Positions 27,281 through 35,540 of a DNA stretch of 64,000 nt are shown one piece after another. Origin of the DNA: CAZSHG01 sp964606695 [NCBI: uncultured bacterium] (GTDB lineage Bacteria; UBP14; UBA6098); assembly GCA_964606695.1 (NCBI GenBank), contig CAZSHG010000013.1, forward strand, positions 26,000 through 89,999. The letters run 5' to 3'. Under the pieces are notes generated by a model, which was given only the letters and a program-made list of their open reading frames with translations, did not search any database and was not told the origin of the DNA. A program made the translations under genes and the position numbers. The stretch's first letter is position 1, and the number at the start of each line of letters is the position of its first letter.

Positions 27281-27924
27281 CTTAGTTGGCCTCCGAAATC
27301 CTTTTCGGCCATGAACTTTGTTAGAACTTCTCTGACTTTTACAGCGGTGTGTTCGATTTCCCTCGAACCATCTACGACGGCGAACCTGTTTTTGTGCCGT
27401 TCGCTTATCTCTATATACGCCTTTCGGACGTCCCGCATAAACTCGATTCCTTCCTCTTCCAGGCGATCGAGTTCACGGTTGTTGGTTCGCGACAACGCGA
27501 GTTCGACCGGAATATCGATTAATATCGTAAGATCGGGCCATCTCGGTATGACCAGCTCGTTTAGCCTTTCCACGAGTTCCAACCCTATTTTTCTTCCTCC
27601 GCCCTGGTAGGCCGTAGAACTATCCGCGAATCTATCTGTCAGGACTGTTTCGCCGGCTTCGAGGCGCGGCGTAATGATTTCCGTGGAATGCTGGTGCCGA
27701 GAGGCGAGATAGAGCAACAATTCCGCCATCGGGGTAACACCGCCCCGTAAATTCGTATCTAAAAGAACATCTCTTATTCTTTCCGCAAGTTTTGTGCCAC
27801 CGGGCTCTCGAGTTTGCGTTACACAATGGCCCTTTTGAGAAAGGAATTCCGCGGCAAGTCTCATATGAGTCGATTTGCCCGAACCGTCTATTCCCTCGAA
27901 TGATATGAATATGCCGTTATTCGT
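27277..27924 (-). CDS. tmk: Thymidylate kinase with apparent ACG start codon
   Basis: The product carries the DRFADSSTAYQGGGR signature of thymidylate kinase, with TREPGGTKLAERIR and a normal C-terminus. The essential P-loop FEGIDGSGKST lies upstream of the first ATG (27864), so the true start must be further up. Between the upstream in-frame stop and the P-loop there is no ATG, GTG or TTG. GGAGG followed by CAAA leads to ACG AAT AAC at 27924, exactly where an ATG would be expected, and gives a 215-residue protein of normal length. Either ACG is used as a start, or an ATG has mutated or been misread. The enzyme phosphorylates dTMP to dTDP. Stop codon and ctp start overlap by 4 bases. Confidence 0.85.
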   Translation of the reverse strand, partial: TNNGIFISFEGIDGSGKSTHMRLAAEFLSQKGHCVTQTREPGGTKLAERIRDVLLDTNLRGGVTPMAELLLYLASRHQHSTEIITPRLEAGETVLTDRFADSSTAYQGGGRKIGLELVERLNELVIPRWPDLTILIDIPVELALSRTNNRELDRLEEEGIEFMRDVRKAYIEISERHKNRFAVVDGSREIEHTAVKVREVLTKFMAEKDFGGQLR

Positions 27925-27958
27925 TTTGCCTCCAAATCGATTGAACTAAAATAACTCT

Positions 27959-27964
27959 ATTATA
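27959..27964 (-). promoter_or_regulatory. Candidate -10 box for the tmk operon
   Basis: A perfect TATAAT on the minus strand (27964-27959) lies 35 bases upstream of the tmk start. A perfect TTGACA (27975-27970) is only 5 bases away from it, too close to act as its -35, so the promoter architecture is uncertain. Confidence 0.35.
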
Positions 27965-28025
27965 GCGCATGTCAAGTTGGTTTAATGTCCTGAACGTAAA
28001 GCGAGAAAATTATTGATGTTATATC

Positions 28026-28056
28026 TTGACGAAACGTATTTAACAAAGCATATTGT
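28026..28056 (+). promoter_or_regulatory. Candidate promoter for clpB
   Basis: TTGACG (28026-28031) is followed by CATATT at 17 bases (28049-28054) or TATTGT at 19 bases (28051-28056). No CIRCE element or clear sigma32-type sequence was found in the 177 bases between tmk and clpB. Confidence 0.35.
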
Positions 28057-28101
28057 TATAATATTGCAGGATTTAGTTTACATTCCCGAACGGAGCTTAT
28101 T

Positions 28102-30708
28102 ATGGATGTTAACAAATTTACCGAATCGTCGCAGGAATTAATACGTAAAGCCCGCGACCTGGCCATCCAGAGGAAAAACAGCCAGGTAGAACCCATTCAT
28201 CTTCTTTATCTTATTTCCGAGAACCGTGAGGGAATCGGCCTGAAACTGCTGGCTATGATCGCTATCGATCCCACCGAATTATTCGAGAATACCAAAAACG
28301 CCCTGGCCAGAATACCCGTTCTCAGCTCGACGTCCGACGAGGTTTATTTCTCGCCGGATTGCAGTAAGGTGCTTGAGAACGCCGTGGAGGAAGCCGAACG
28401 ATTCAAGGATGATTTTGTGTCCGTGGAACACATAATACTCGCCATGGTCAAGGAAGACCACACCGACGCGGGTTCTATCCTCCGGGAACTCGGCGCGAAC
28501 GAAAATGTATTACTCCGCGCACTAAAGAAGATACGGGGACACACCAGGGTAACCGATCAGTCGCCGGAAACCAAATTCGCCGCCCTCGATCGTTACGGCA
28601 TAGACTTTACTCAACTCGCCGAGCAGGGTAAACTCGACCCCGTTATCGGACGCATCGAGGAAATACGGCGCGTGATGAAAGTCCTGTCTCGCAGGCGGAA
28701 AAACAATCCCGCTCTCGTGGGCGAACCGGGGGTTGGAAAAACGGCTATCGTCGAAGGGCTTGCGCAGAAAATCATCACCGGCGACGTTCCAGACAATCTC
28801 AAGGGAACGAGGCTGATTCAACTCGATCTGGGACAATTACTCGCGGGAGCCAAATATCGGGGTGAATTCGAGGATAGACTCAAAGCCTTCATTAAGGAAG
28901 TTACCGGGTCGGAGGGCAAGATAATAATGTTCATCGACGAGATGCACACTATTGTCGGTGCCGGCGCGGCGGAGGGCGCTATCGACGCATCGAACATGCT
29001 CAAACCACCTCTCGCACGAGGAGAACTACGAGCAATCGGCGCGACTACTTACGACGAATATCGAAAGCATATCGAGAAAGACCCCGCCCTCGAAAGGCGT
29101 TTCGCGCCGGTATATATCGAGGAAAACACCGTAGATGAGACAATTTCGATTTTACGCGGATTGAAAGAGAAGTATGAAGTCCATCATGGAGTCATCATCC
29201 GCGACGACGCCCTTATAGCGGCCGCCCGGCTCTCCGATCGCTACGTTGCGGACAGATTCCTGCCCGACAAGGCAATCGATCTCATCGACGAGGCCGCGGC
29301 GAATCTGCGAATCGATCTCGCATCACAACCGGCGGAACTGGACGCCCTGGAAAAAAGATTGATTCAAATGGAAATCGAAAAACACGGGATCGAAAAGGAC
29401 GAATCCGCGGAGGAAAAATTATCCGAAATCGACGAGGAAATAAACGAGTTGAAAGAAAAACGGGGTACACTCCGCGCTACATGGATAAAAGAAAAGGAGC
29501 TGATAGATAAAATAAATTCGGTTCAATCGAGAATAGACTCGGCTCGCACCGAACTCGAACAGGCGGAACGCAAAGGGGATCTCGAGGCCGCGGCGCGCAT
29601 CAAATACGGCGCAATGTCCGCCCTACAACAGATGCTGGAAGACCACCGCGAAGAACTGGGCGAAATCCAAAAAGGAGGTTCGCTACTCCGCGAAGAGGTT
29701 ACCGCAGAAGACATAGCAAGGGTATTATCGAGCTGGACGAATATACCGGTATCGAAACTTACCGAAAGCGAATCGAAGAAACTGCTAAAACTCGAGGATG
29801 AACTTAAAAAGCGCGTAATCGGGCAGGAAAGAGCCGTGGAGGCCGTTTCCAACGTCGTTCGATCTGCCCGTGCCGGGCTGGCCGACCCCAATCGCCCGCT
29901 GGGAAGTTTTATTTTCCTCGGAAGCACGGGAGTAGGCAAAACCGAGCTGGCAAAGACCCTTGCGCAAACACTTTTCGACGATGAACGCGCGTTGATACGA
30001 ATCGACATGAGCGAGTATATGGAGAAATTTTCTGTGAGCAGGCTTATAGGCGCGCCCCCGGGATATGTCGGTTACGACGAGGGGGGACAACTCACGGAAG
30101 CGGTCAGGCGGCATCCCTATTCGGTCGTCCTCTTCGATGAAATCGAAAAAGCCCATCCTGAGGTTTTCAATCTGCTCCTGCAAGTTCTCGATGACGGACG
30201 ACTGACCGATAACAAAGGCCGAACGGTGAATTTCAGGAACACTATCCTGATATTGACATCCAATATCGGAAGCAGGATGATAATGGAGCGGACGGAAGGA
30301 CTAACTCCCGGCAAACGCGAGAAAATCATGGAGGAAATTCGACGCGAATTGATGGAGATGTTACGCAATGTCCTTCCTCCGGAATTTCTCAATCGTATCG
30401 ACGATATTGTCGTATTCAATCCACTGCTACTCAAAGATATGCGCGATATAGTAAAGCTTCGTTTCTCCGAATTAACCGAACGATTGGAAGACAGAGGAAT
30501 CGATCTTCAATTGAGCGACAAAGCCCTGGATTGGCTCGCACGAGAGGGTTACGATCCACAGTTCGGAGCGAGACCGGTGAAAAGGGTTCTTAATTCGGAA
30601 GTAGGCAGAAAATTATCCTCCGAAATACTGTCTGGCGACATCGAAGAGGGAGAAAAAGCGGTGGTCGATATCGAGGAAAACAAAATCGCGATTATAAAGA
30701 AAAGGTAG
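28102..30708 (+). CDS. clpB: ATP-dependent disaggregase ClpB
   Basis: The 868-residue HSP100 protein has an N domain of two repeats (about 1-145) and NBD1 with [13 protein letters not shown] (about 207-219) and [14 protein letters not shown] long coiled-coil M domain (about 400-530, Glu/Lys-rich) is followed by NBD2 with [13 protein letters not shown] (about 607-619) and [16 protein letters not shown], and a C-terminal D2 domain. The full-length M domain favours ClpB over ClpC or ClpA, although no decisive ClpP-binding loop was checked. With DnaK it would resolubilise protein aggregates. The start ATG follows GGAG. A small acidic protein gene follows after 8 bases. Confidence 0.9.
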   Translation: MDVNKFTESSQELIRKARDLAIQRKNSQVEPIHLLYLISENREGIGLKLLAMIAIDPTELFENTKNALARIPVLSSTSDEVYFSPDCSKVLENAVEEAERFKDDFVSVEHIILAMVKEDHTDAGSILRELGANENVLLRALKKIRGHTRVTDQSPETKFAALDRYGIDFTQLAEQGKLDPVIGRIEEIRRVMKVLSRRRKNNPALVGEPGVGKTAIVEGLAQKIITGDVPDNLKGTRLIQLDLGQLLAGAKYRGEFEDRLKAFIKEVTGSEGKIIMFIDEMHTIVGAGAAEGAIDASNMLKPPLARGELRAIGATTYDEYRKHIEKDPALERRFAPVYIEENTVDETISILRGLKEKYEVHHGVIIRDDALIAAARLSDRYVADRFLPDKAIDLIDEAAANLRIDLASQPAELDALEKRLIQMEIEKHGIEKDESAEEKLSEIDEEINELKEKRGTLRATWIKEKELIDKINSVQSRIDSARTELEQAERKGDLEAAARIKYGAMSALQQMLEDHREELGEIQKGGSLLREEVTAEDIARVLSSWTNIPVSKLTESESKKLLKLEDELKKRVIGQERAVEAVSNVVRSARAGLADPNRPLGSFIFLGSTGVGKTELAKTLAQTLFDDERALIRIDMSEYMEKFSVSRLIGAPPGYVGYDEGGQLTEAVRRHPYSVVLFDEIEKAHPEVFNLLLQVLDDGRLTDNKGRTVNFRNTILILTSNIGSRMIMERTEGLTPGKREKIMEEIRRELMEMLRNVLPPEFLNRIDDIVVFNPLLLKDMRDIVKLRFSELTERLEDRGIDLQLSDKALDWLAREGYDPQFGARPVKRVLNSEVGRKLSSEILSGDIEEGEKAVVDIEENKIAIIKKR

Positions 30709-30716
30709 GAATAGAT

Positions 30717-31076
30717 ATGATCTACGAAGAGTTAGATGAGATTCTGATATATTGCGAGAACTTCGACTGGGAGAATACTCTGGACAATCTCTTCCACGCG
30801 GAAGATACGCTAACCAGACTTAAATTCATCGACAGAGCCGTCCTGTTTCTCAACGACCAGGATTGCGATGAAAAAGCGGATCCCGCTATACTCGACCTAC
30901 TCGAAGTTATAATCGATTACCGGGATTTAATCCAGGAATTCGACGATAGTTTTGTCGCGGAAGAGGATTCGCCTTTCGAACTGTTCCGGGAAAACGAATA
31001 TGTCCGGGAAATAGAAACTGAACTTCGACAACATTCGGAGATAATAATAGAGCGGTTATCCGATATAAATGAATAG
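30717..31076 (+). CDS. Small acidic protein of unknown function downstream of clpB
   Basis: The 119-residue product is strongly acidic and predicted helical, for example DEILIYCENFDWENTLDN and REIETELRQHSEIIIERL. It has no signal peptide or membrane segment. I recognise no family. It has a ribosome-binding site (AGGA) and starts 8 bases after clpB, so it should be cotranscribed. A cofactor or anti-aggregation role with ClpB is only a guess from context. After it, 121 bases lead to coaE. Confidence 0.6.
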   Translation: MIYEELDEILIYCENFDWENTLDNLFHAEDTLTRLKFIDRAVLFLNDQDCDEKADPAILDLLEVIIDYRDLIQEFDDSFVAEEDSPFELFRENEYVREIETELRQHSEIIIERLSDINE

Positions 31077-31131
31077 GGGCAAATCGTTGTAGCGTTCCGT
31101 TTACTCCGAGAGCTAATTACTGGCTACACTC

Positions 31132-31160
31132 TTGACAAAAGACCATTATATAAGTATTTA
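31132..31160 (+). promoter_or_regulatory. Candidate promoter for coaE
   Basis: A perfect TTGACA (31132-31137) lies 17 bases before TATTTA (31155-31160) in an A+T-rich stretch 38-66 bases upstream of the coaE start. The -35 is clear; the -10 is weak and other placements are possible. Confidence 0.45.
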
Positions 31161-31197
31161 TATTACAGACTTGATATAGAACAAAGGAGTTCGTTCA

Positions 31198-31797
31198 ATG
31201 ATTCTTGTTGGAGTTACAGGTCCGATAGCGTCAGGCAAAACCACTGTCTGTAATATTTTCGAAGAAATGGGCGCTTTACTCATCGACGCCGATAAGATGG
31301 GGCACGATGCGTTGGAGGAACCCTCCGCCAGGATAAAATTAGTCCGATATTTCGGCGAAGAAGTAATCGACGAGGATGGCCTCATAAATCGCGGGCGAAT
31401 AGCTCAGATAGTTTTCGCCAACAAAGAAGCCCTTAAAGTGCTCGAGAAGATCACTCATCCCGTTCTTATTAAAAAACTTCTCGATATAATCGATGAAATG
31501 AGGTCCAGCGGTTTTCCCGGTATTGCCGTAATAGACGCCGCGATGCTTCCGCTATGGGACGAAATACTCGATAAACTCGACTATCTCGTGATGGTTCACT
31601 CACCCAAATGGCAACGGGCGAACCGCCTCATTCAAGATAGGGGAATGCCGCAGGAACAGTGCGAGCAAAGGATGGACGCGCAGGAATCGCTTTTTGAAAA
31701 AATCACGCCTCAAATAGATTACATTATAAAAAACAACGGCGATTTAATGGAAATCCGGGGCAAGGCGGTCAAAGTCTGGCTGGATATCAAGAGGTAA
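31198..31797 (+). CDS. coaE: Dephospho-CoA kinase
   Basis: The 199-residue P-loop kinase starts MILVGVTGPIASGKTTV, the CoaE Walker A. It contains LLIDADKMGH (the substrate-binding Asp-Ala-Asp), YFGEEVIDEDGLINRGRIAQIVF and the lid region with QRANRLIQDRG. It catalyses the last step of coenzyme A synthesis, the 3'-phosphorylation of dephospho-CoA. AAGGAG precedes the start. Its 3' end overlaps the convergent zinc-ribbon gene by 11 bases. Confidence 0.93.
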   Translation: MILVGVTGPIASGKTTVCNIFEEMGALLIDADKMGHDALEEPSARIKLVRYFGEEVIDEDGLINRGRIAQIVFANKEALKVLEKITHPVLIKKLLDIIDEMRSSGFPGIAVIDAAMLPLWDEILDKLDYLVMVHSPKWQRANRLIQDRGMPQEQCEQRMDAQESLFEKITPQIDYIIKNNGDLMEIRGKAVKVWLDIKR

Positions 31798-32929
31798 ACT
31801 GCTCCTTTTCCGAACCAAGTTTTTCCTGAACAAATGTTGTTATTCTGGCGATAAGGTATAAATATAGCACAAGGCCGATAGCACCAAACACGCCGGCGTT
31901 ATTGGTCAAAAGCGCATAGACCGCAATCAGGCCACCTATTGAGGCTCCAACCACACCGGGGAGTTCTCTTAACCCGATCGCTTTCCTCGATGGATTTGAG
32001 TTGTTTACCGCACCGATAATGGAAATCGAAAGACCGACGACCAGTCCGAAACACAGGTTAGTCAGAATTATCGATACCGCCTTCTTCCATGAGTATATCT
32101 GAGTTCCGGCATCCGTAAAGGGCATGAACCCCGTTCCGATAAGCGCCGCAATTATAGAGAGAACCAACCCGAAAACCACTCCCACTATAACCCCTCCAAG
32201 CAAGAAGGACTTGAAATCTTTCCTGTCAAAGCTAAAACTCCTCTTTTCCGTTGCTTCGGTCTCTGGTTTGCTCAACGACTCGAAAATACTCGCGAGGTCG
32301 GGCATTCTGCCTGCTACTGTATTGTCTCCCTCTGGCGTGAGTATAATTGTTTCCCTTTCTATCTGGCCGTTTCGCACCCAGTTCCGTAACATAATAATAT
32401 CGAGAGGGCCGCTTTCGTTGCCGTCCTCGTCGATGATATAGTATCCCTGGCGTGTTTTTTTCTTCTTAACGGGTTTCGCCTGGACGCCTATTGGAATAAG
32501 GGATTCTCTATGATTGGAACCGGACAAATCCCCCTGTTCTTCTCCTGTAAGCTTTTCCCCGACGTTTACATCCGTTAAACCGCCAAAAACTCTATTTATT
32601 TCAGGCGGCGGTGGCGGCGGCGGTTTGCGTTGTTTCGGTTTCTCGAAAACGAAATCGATGCCGCATTTTTTACAGTTAACCTTAATTTTTCCGTCGGGTA
32701 TTCTGGAAGGATCGACGACGTATGCGGTATCGCATTTTGGACATTGGATCTTCAAACGACCGTCGGGCAGTTGTTCCGTTATTGCCGTCGTAGTTGTTTT
32801 TTTCTTTTTCTTCTTCTTGATTAAAAACTCCGTGCCGCACCTTTTACACCGTATCTTTACTGGCTTGTCCGGTAACTTTTCGTCCGGGACAATCGCCTTC
32901 GTGCCGCATTTTTCGCAGGTTATCTCCAT
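31787..32929 (-). CDS. Zinc-ribbon/GYF_2-like membrane protein
   Basis: The 380-residue product has two MJ0042-type zinc ribbons at the N-terminus. The first is CEKCGTKAIVP...IRCKRCGTEF (about 4-35), and the second IQCPKCDTAYVV...VNCKKCGIDF (about 61-94). A Lys-rich linker separates them and a run of seven Pro follows. A GYF_2-like domain (about 165-220, GYYIIDEDGNESGPLD) is followed by four hydrophobic segments (about 240-265, 285-310, 325-345 and 350-372). The ribbons and GYF_2 domain probably face the cytoplasm and bind a partner protein. Function unknown; similar ribbon-plus-membrane proteins occur in deltaproteobacteria and uncultivated phyla. Confidence 0.7.
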   Translation of the reverse strand: MEITCEKCGTKAIVPDEKLPDKPVKIRCKRCGTEFLIKKKKKKKTTTTAITEQLPDGRLKIQCPKCDTAYVVDPSRIPDGKIKVNCKKCGIDFVFEKPKQRKPPPPPPPEINRVFGGLTDVNVGEKLTGEEQGDLSGSNHRESLIPIGVQAKPVKKKKTRQGYYIIDEDGNESGPLDIIMLRNWVRNGQIERETIILTPEGDNTVAGRMPDLASIFESLSKPETEATEKRSFSFDRKDFKSFLLGGVIVGVVFGLVLSIIAALIGTGFMPFTDAGTQIYSWKKAVSIILTNLCFGLVVGLSISIIGAVNNSNPSRKAIGLRELPGVVGASIGGLIAVYALLTNNAGVFGAIGLVLYLYLIARITTFVQEKLGSEKEQFTS

Positions 32930-32959
32930 AAGCTATTCTTCGCCTGTATTCTTATTAAT

Positions 32960-32988
32960 AATATTAATTCACCTTTTTTATTTGTCAA
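32960..32988 (-). promoter_or_regulatory. Candidate promoter for the zinc-ribbon gene
   Basis: On the minus strand a perfect TTGACA (32988-32983) is followed at 17 bases by AATATT (32965-32960), about 30 bases upstream of the start codon. The -10 matches four of six positions. Confidence 0.45.
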
Positions 32989-33165
32989 GTCAATATAGTG
33001 TATTTTTTTGAAAAAATTTTTCTGTAATCCCTTGCCAATTAAGCTATTTGAATTCTTGTCTAAATTTCGACTTAGACAAAGCGATGTAATTCAATGCAAT
33101 TCAAGCGGTTCGTCTGTCGAGTTATTCATCCCGCCCCTAATCCGCTAAGAACTTGAAAAAAACCT
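32989..33165. other. Non-coding stretch upstream of the NuoE-type operon
   Basis: Between the zinc-ribbon gene (start 32929) and the NuoE-type gene (start 33285) are about 355 bases without a convincing gene. Apart from the two promoters, I see only A+T-rich sequence and short imperfect repeats such as gcaattcaag and attcaatgcaattc near 33090-33110. No tRNA, terminator or riboswitch was recognised. Confidence 0.5.
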
Positions 33166-33194
33166 TTGCAACCGTTCCACGATACAATTATAAT
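33166..33194 (+). promoter_or_regulatory. Sigma70 promoter of the NuoE/NuoF/StnC-like operon
   Basis: TTGCAA (33166-33171), exactly 17 bases, then a perfect TATAAT (33189-33194). Transcription would start near 33201 and give a leader of about 84 bases. The leader contains a hairpin, CCTCGGA (33207-33213) with TCCGGGG (33223-33229), one pair being G-U. Confidence 0.7.
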
Positions 33195-33284
33195 AAATGA
33201 CTGTTTCCTCGGAGAACGCTTTTCCGGGGAAGATGATTCTTAATATTTTCCAGATATTTAAAAATTATCACCCAAAGGAGCCAC

Positions 33285-33767
33285 ATGGGAGTTAAAGGAC
33301 GAGAAATCGACCTCGACGTCTTTCGAGAGAAAATGGGGGTTTACGAACGCGCCCCCGGGCAGGTAATTCCACTGCTTCAGCTCGGACAGGAACTTTTCGG
33401 TTACGTTTCGCCGGGCATATTCCATGAAATTTCGATGCATACCGGAGTGCCGATATCGCAGATTTACGGCGTCGCTACTTTCTACGCGCAGTTCCGCCTG
33501 ACGCCGGTCGGTGAACATATCATCCGTATATGCCACGGGACGGCCTGTCATGTCGCTAACGTGAACCTTATAACAGAGGCCATCGAAGACGAGCTGAAAG
33601 TCAAGAACGGCGAGACCACCGAGGACGGTAAATTCACGCTGGAATTGGTGAGTTGTCTCGGGTGCTGTTCGCTGGCTCCGGTAATCATGGTTGACGACGA
33701 CACCCACGGACGCCTGACGCCCGACAAGGCGCGACAGGTAATCGGCCAATATCGGGAGGGATCGTGA
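33285..33767 (+). CDS. NuoE-like [2Fe-2S] subunit of a flavin-based NAD(P)H complex
   Basis: The 160-residue product is a thioredoxin-like [2Fe-2S] protein of the NuoE/HndA/HydC family. A helical N-terminal part (about 10-60) leads to the four ligands in CHGTACH (about 83-89) and CLGCC (about 124-128). It passes electrons to or from the flavin of the NuoF-like partner. The gene is preceded by AAAGGAG and overlaps the GTG start of the next gene by 4 bases. The context, with no other complex I subunits and no hydrogenase H-cluster protein, points to a soluble bifurcating or transhydrogenase complex rather than complex I. Confidence 0.9.
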   Translation: MGVKGREIDLDVFREKMGVYERAPGQVIPLLQLGQELFGYVSPGIFHEISMHTGVPISQIYGVATFYAQFRLTPVGEHIIRICHGTACHVANVNLITEAIEDELKVKNGETTEDGKFTLELVSCLGCCSLAPVIMVDDDTHGRLTPDKARQVIGQYREGS

Positions 33768-35539
33768 GAAGAATAATAGTAGGAATGGGAACTTGCGGTG
33801 TCGCGGCGGGCGCCGACAAGGTTTATAAAGCACTGGAAAAGACCATCGAGGAAAAGGGCTTAGAAGATAAGGTGCATCTGGGCGAAACCGGATGTATCGG
33901 GATGTGTTTCCGCGAAGCGCTGGTCGAAATCCGCGAGGAGAACGGCACAAAAATCCTCTACGGCGACGTCGATGCGGAAAGGGCAATCCAGATACTCGAA
34001 AAACACGCCATCGGCGGTGAAATCATAGAGGAATGGGTTGTCAAGGGCGATAATCTGGCTTGCGAAGACGACGCGCTGTTCACACATCAGGAACGAATCG
34101 TGCTTCGAAACTGCGGCGTCATCAACCCCGAATCGATAGACGAATATATCGCCAGAGGCGGCTACGAAGCGCTGGAAAAGGCGATCACGGTGATGACCCC
34201 GGACGATATTATCCATGAAATTGAAGATTCCGGATTACGAGGTCGAGGCGGCGGCGGTTTTCCTACCGGCCTGAAATGGAAACTCACCAAACGGCAGGAA
34301 TCGGATAAGAAGTATATCATCTGCAATGCGGACGAGGGCGATCCCGGCGCATTCATGGACAGATCGACTCTCGAAGGCGATCCGCACGCGGTGCTCGAGG
34401 GCATGGCGATTTGCGCTTACACTATCGGTGCCGACGAGGGATATATTTATTGCAGAGCGGAATATCCGAAGGCGGTAAAAAGGTTAAAACGGTCGATCAA
34501 AGAGGCGGAGAAACGCGGATTCCTGGGCAGGAACATCCTTGGCACGGATTTCTCGCTGGAACTTCACCTTAAAGAGGGCGCGGGAGCTTTCGTTTGCGGC
34601 GAAGAGACCGCGCTCATCGCGTCCATCGAGGGAAAGCGCGGGATGCCGACAATCAGGCCGCCCTATCCCGCGGAAAAGGGACTATGGGGTAAACCCACGA
34701 ACAACAACAACGTCGAGACCTACGCCAACGTGCCCTGGATAATCCGAAACGGCGCTAACGAATACGCCAAACACGGCACCGAGAAGTCGAAGGGCACCAA
34801 GGTCTTCGCATTGGCGGGCAAGATAGTCCGAGGCGGACTTATCGAGGTGCCGATGGGAATGACTATCCGCGAGGTAATCTTCGACGTTGGCGGCGGAATC
34901 CCCGGCGGCAAAAAACCGAAGGCCGTTCAGATAGGCGGGCCTTCCGGCGGTTGTATCCCGGAATCGCTCTGGGACACGCCTATCGACTACGATTCAATTA
35001 CATCCACCGGCGCTATTATGGGTTCCGGCGGCATGGTCGTAATGGACGAGACGACCTGCATGGTCGATGTCGCGCGCTTCTTCCTGGAATTCACACAACG
35101 CGAAAGTTGCGGCAAATGCACTTTCTGCAGAATCGGCACAAAGCGGATGCTCGAACTGCTGGAAAAGATTTGCAACGGCGAGGGCGAGGAAGGCGATATC
35201 GATAAGCTGGAGGATCTATCGCATAAGATAATCGAAACCAGCCTCTGCGGCCTGGGCCAAACCGCGCCGAATCCGGTTCTAACTACGATAAAATACTTCC
35301 GCGACGAATACCAGGCTCACGTTTACGACAAGAAGTGTCCGGCAGGTGTATGCAAGGCTCTAATTCATTACGAAATCGATCCGGAGACCTGCACCGGTTG
35401 CACGTTATGTGCAAAAAAATGCCCCGTTGACGCCATTACCGGCGAACGCAAAACGGCGCACGTAATCGATCAGGATAAATGCACCAAATGTGGGGTTTGT
35501 ATCAATGTCTGCCCCGTAGATGCGGTAAAGGTGGTTTAA
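33764..35539 (+). CDS. NuoF/HydB-like FMN and NADH-binding subunit
   Basis: The 591-residue product starts with GTG (33764) and has a thioredoxin-like [2Fe-2S] domain (about 1-85, MGTCGVAAGA and GCIGMC). The NuoF core follows with GRGGGGFPTGLKW (NADH site), CNADEGDPGAFMDR (FMN site) and ESCGKCTFCRIG...SLCGLG ([4Fe-4S], about 448-495). A C-terminal ferredoxin with two CxxCxxCxxxCP clusters is at about 535-590. This layout is that of HydB/HndC and of the StnB subunit of the Sporomusa-type transhydrogenase, longer than complex I NuoF. It would oxidise or reduce NAD(H). It is followed after one base by the large GltD-containing subunit. Confidence 0.92.
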   Translation: MRRIIVGMGTCGVAAGADKVYKALEKTIEEKGLEDKVHLGETGCIGMCFREALVEIREENGTKILYGDVDAERAIQILEKHAIGGEIIEEWVVKGDNLACEDDALFTHQERIVLRNCGVINPESIDEYIARGGYEALEKAITVMTPDDIIHEIEDSGLRGRGGGGFPTGLKWKLTKRQESDKKYIICNADEGDPGAFMDRSTLEGDPHAVLEGMAICAYTIGADEGYIYCRAEYPKAVKRLKRSIKEAEKRGFLGRNILGTDFSLELHLKEGAGAFVCGEETALIASIEGKRGMPTIRPPYPAEKGLWGKPTNNNNVETYANVPWIIRNGANEYAKHGTEKSKGTKVFALAGKIVRGGLIEVPMGMTIREVIFDVGGGIPGGKKPKAVQIGGPSGGCIPESLWDTPIDYDSITSTGAIMGSGGMVVMDETTCMVDVARFFLEFTQRESCGKCTFCRIGTKRMLELLEKICNGEGEEGDIDKLEDLSHKIIETSLCGLGQTAPNPVLTTIKYFRDEYQAHVYDKKCPAGVCKALIHYEIDPETCTGCTLCAKKCPVDAITGERKTAHVIDQDKCTKCGVCINVCPVDAVKVV

Positions 35540-35540
35540 C

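Noticed and set aside
28057-28062. Perfect TATAAT upstream of clpB
   Set aside because: The only nearby good -35 (TTGACG at 28026) is 25 bases away, too far for a sigma70 promoter.
33258-33986. Long minus-strand open frame over the NuoE/NuoF genes (242 codons)
   Set aside because: It is antisense to conserved proteins, has an Arg/Pro-biased composition and no recognisable motif; a shadow of the real frame.
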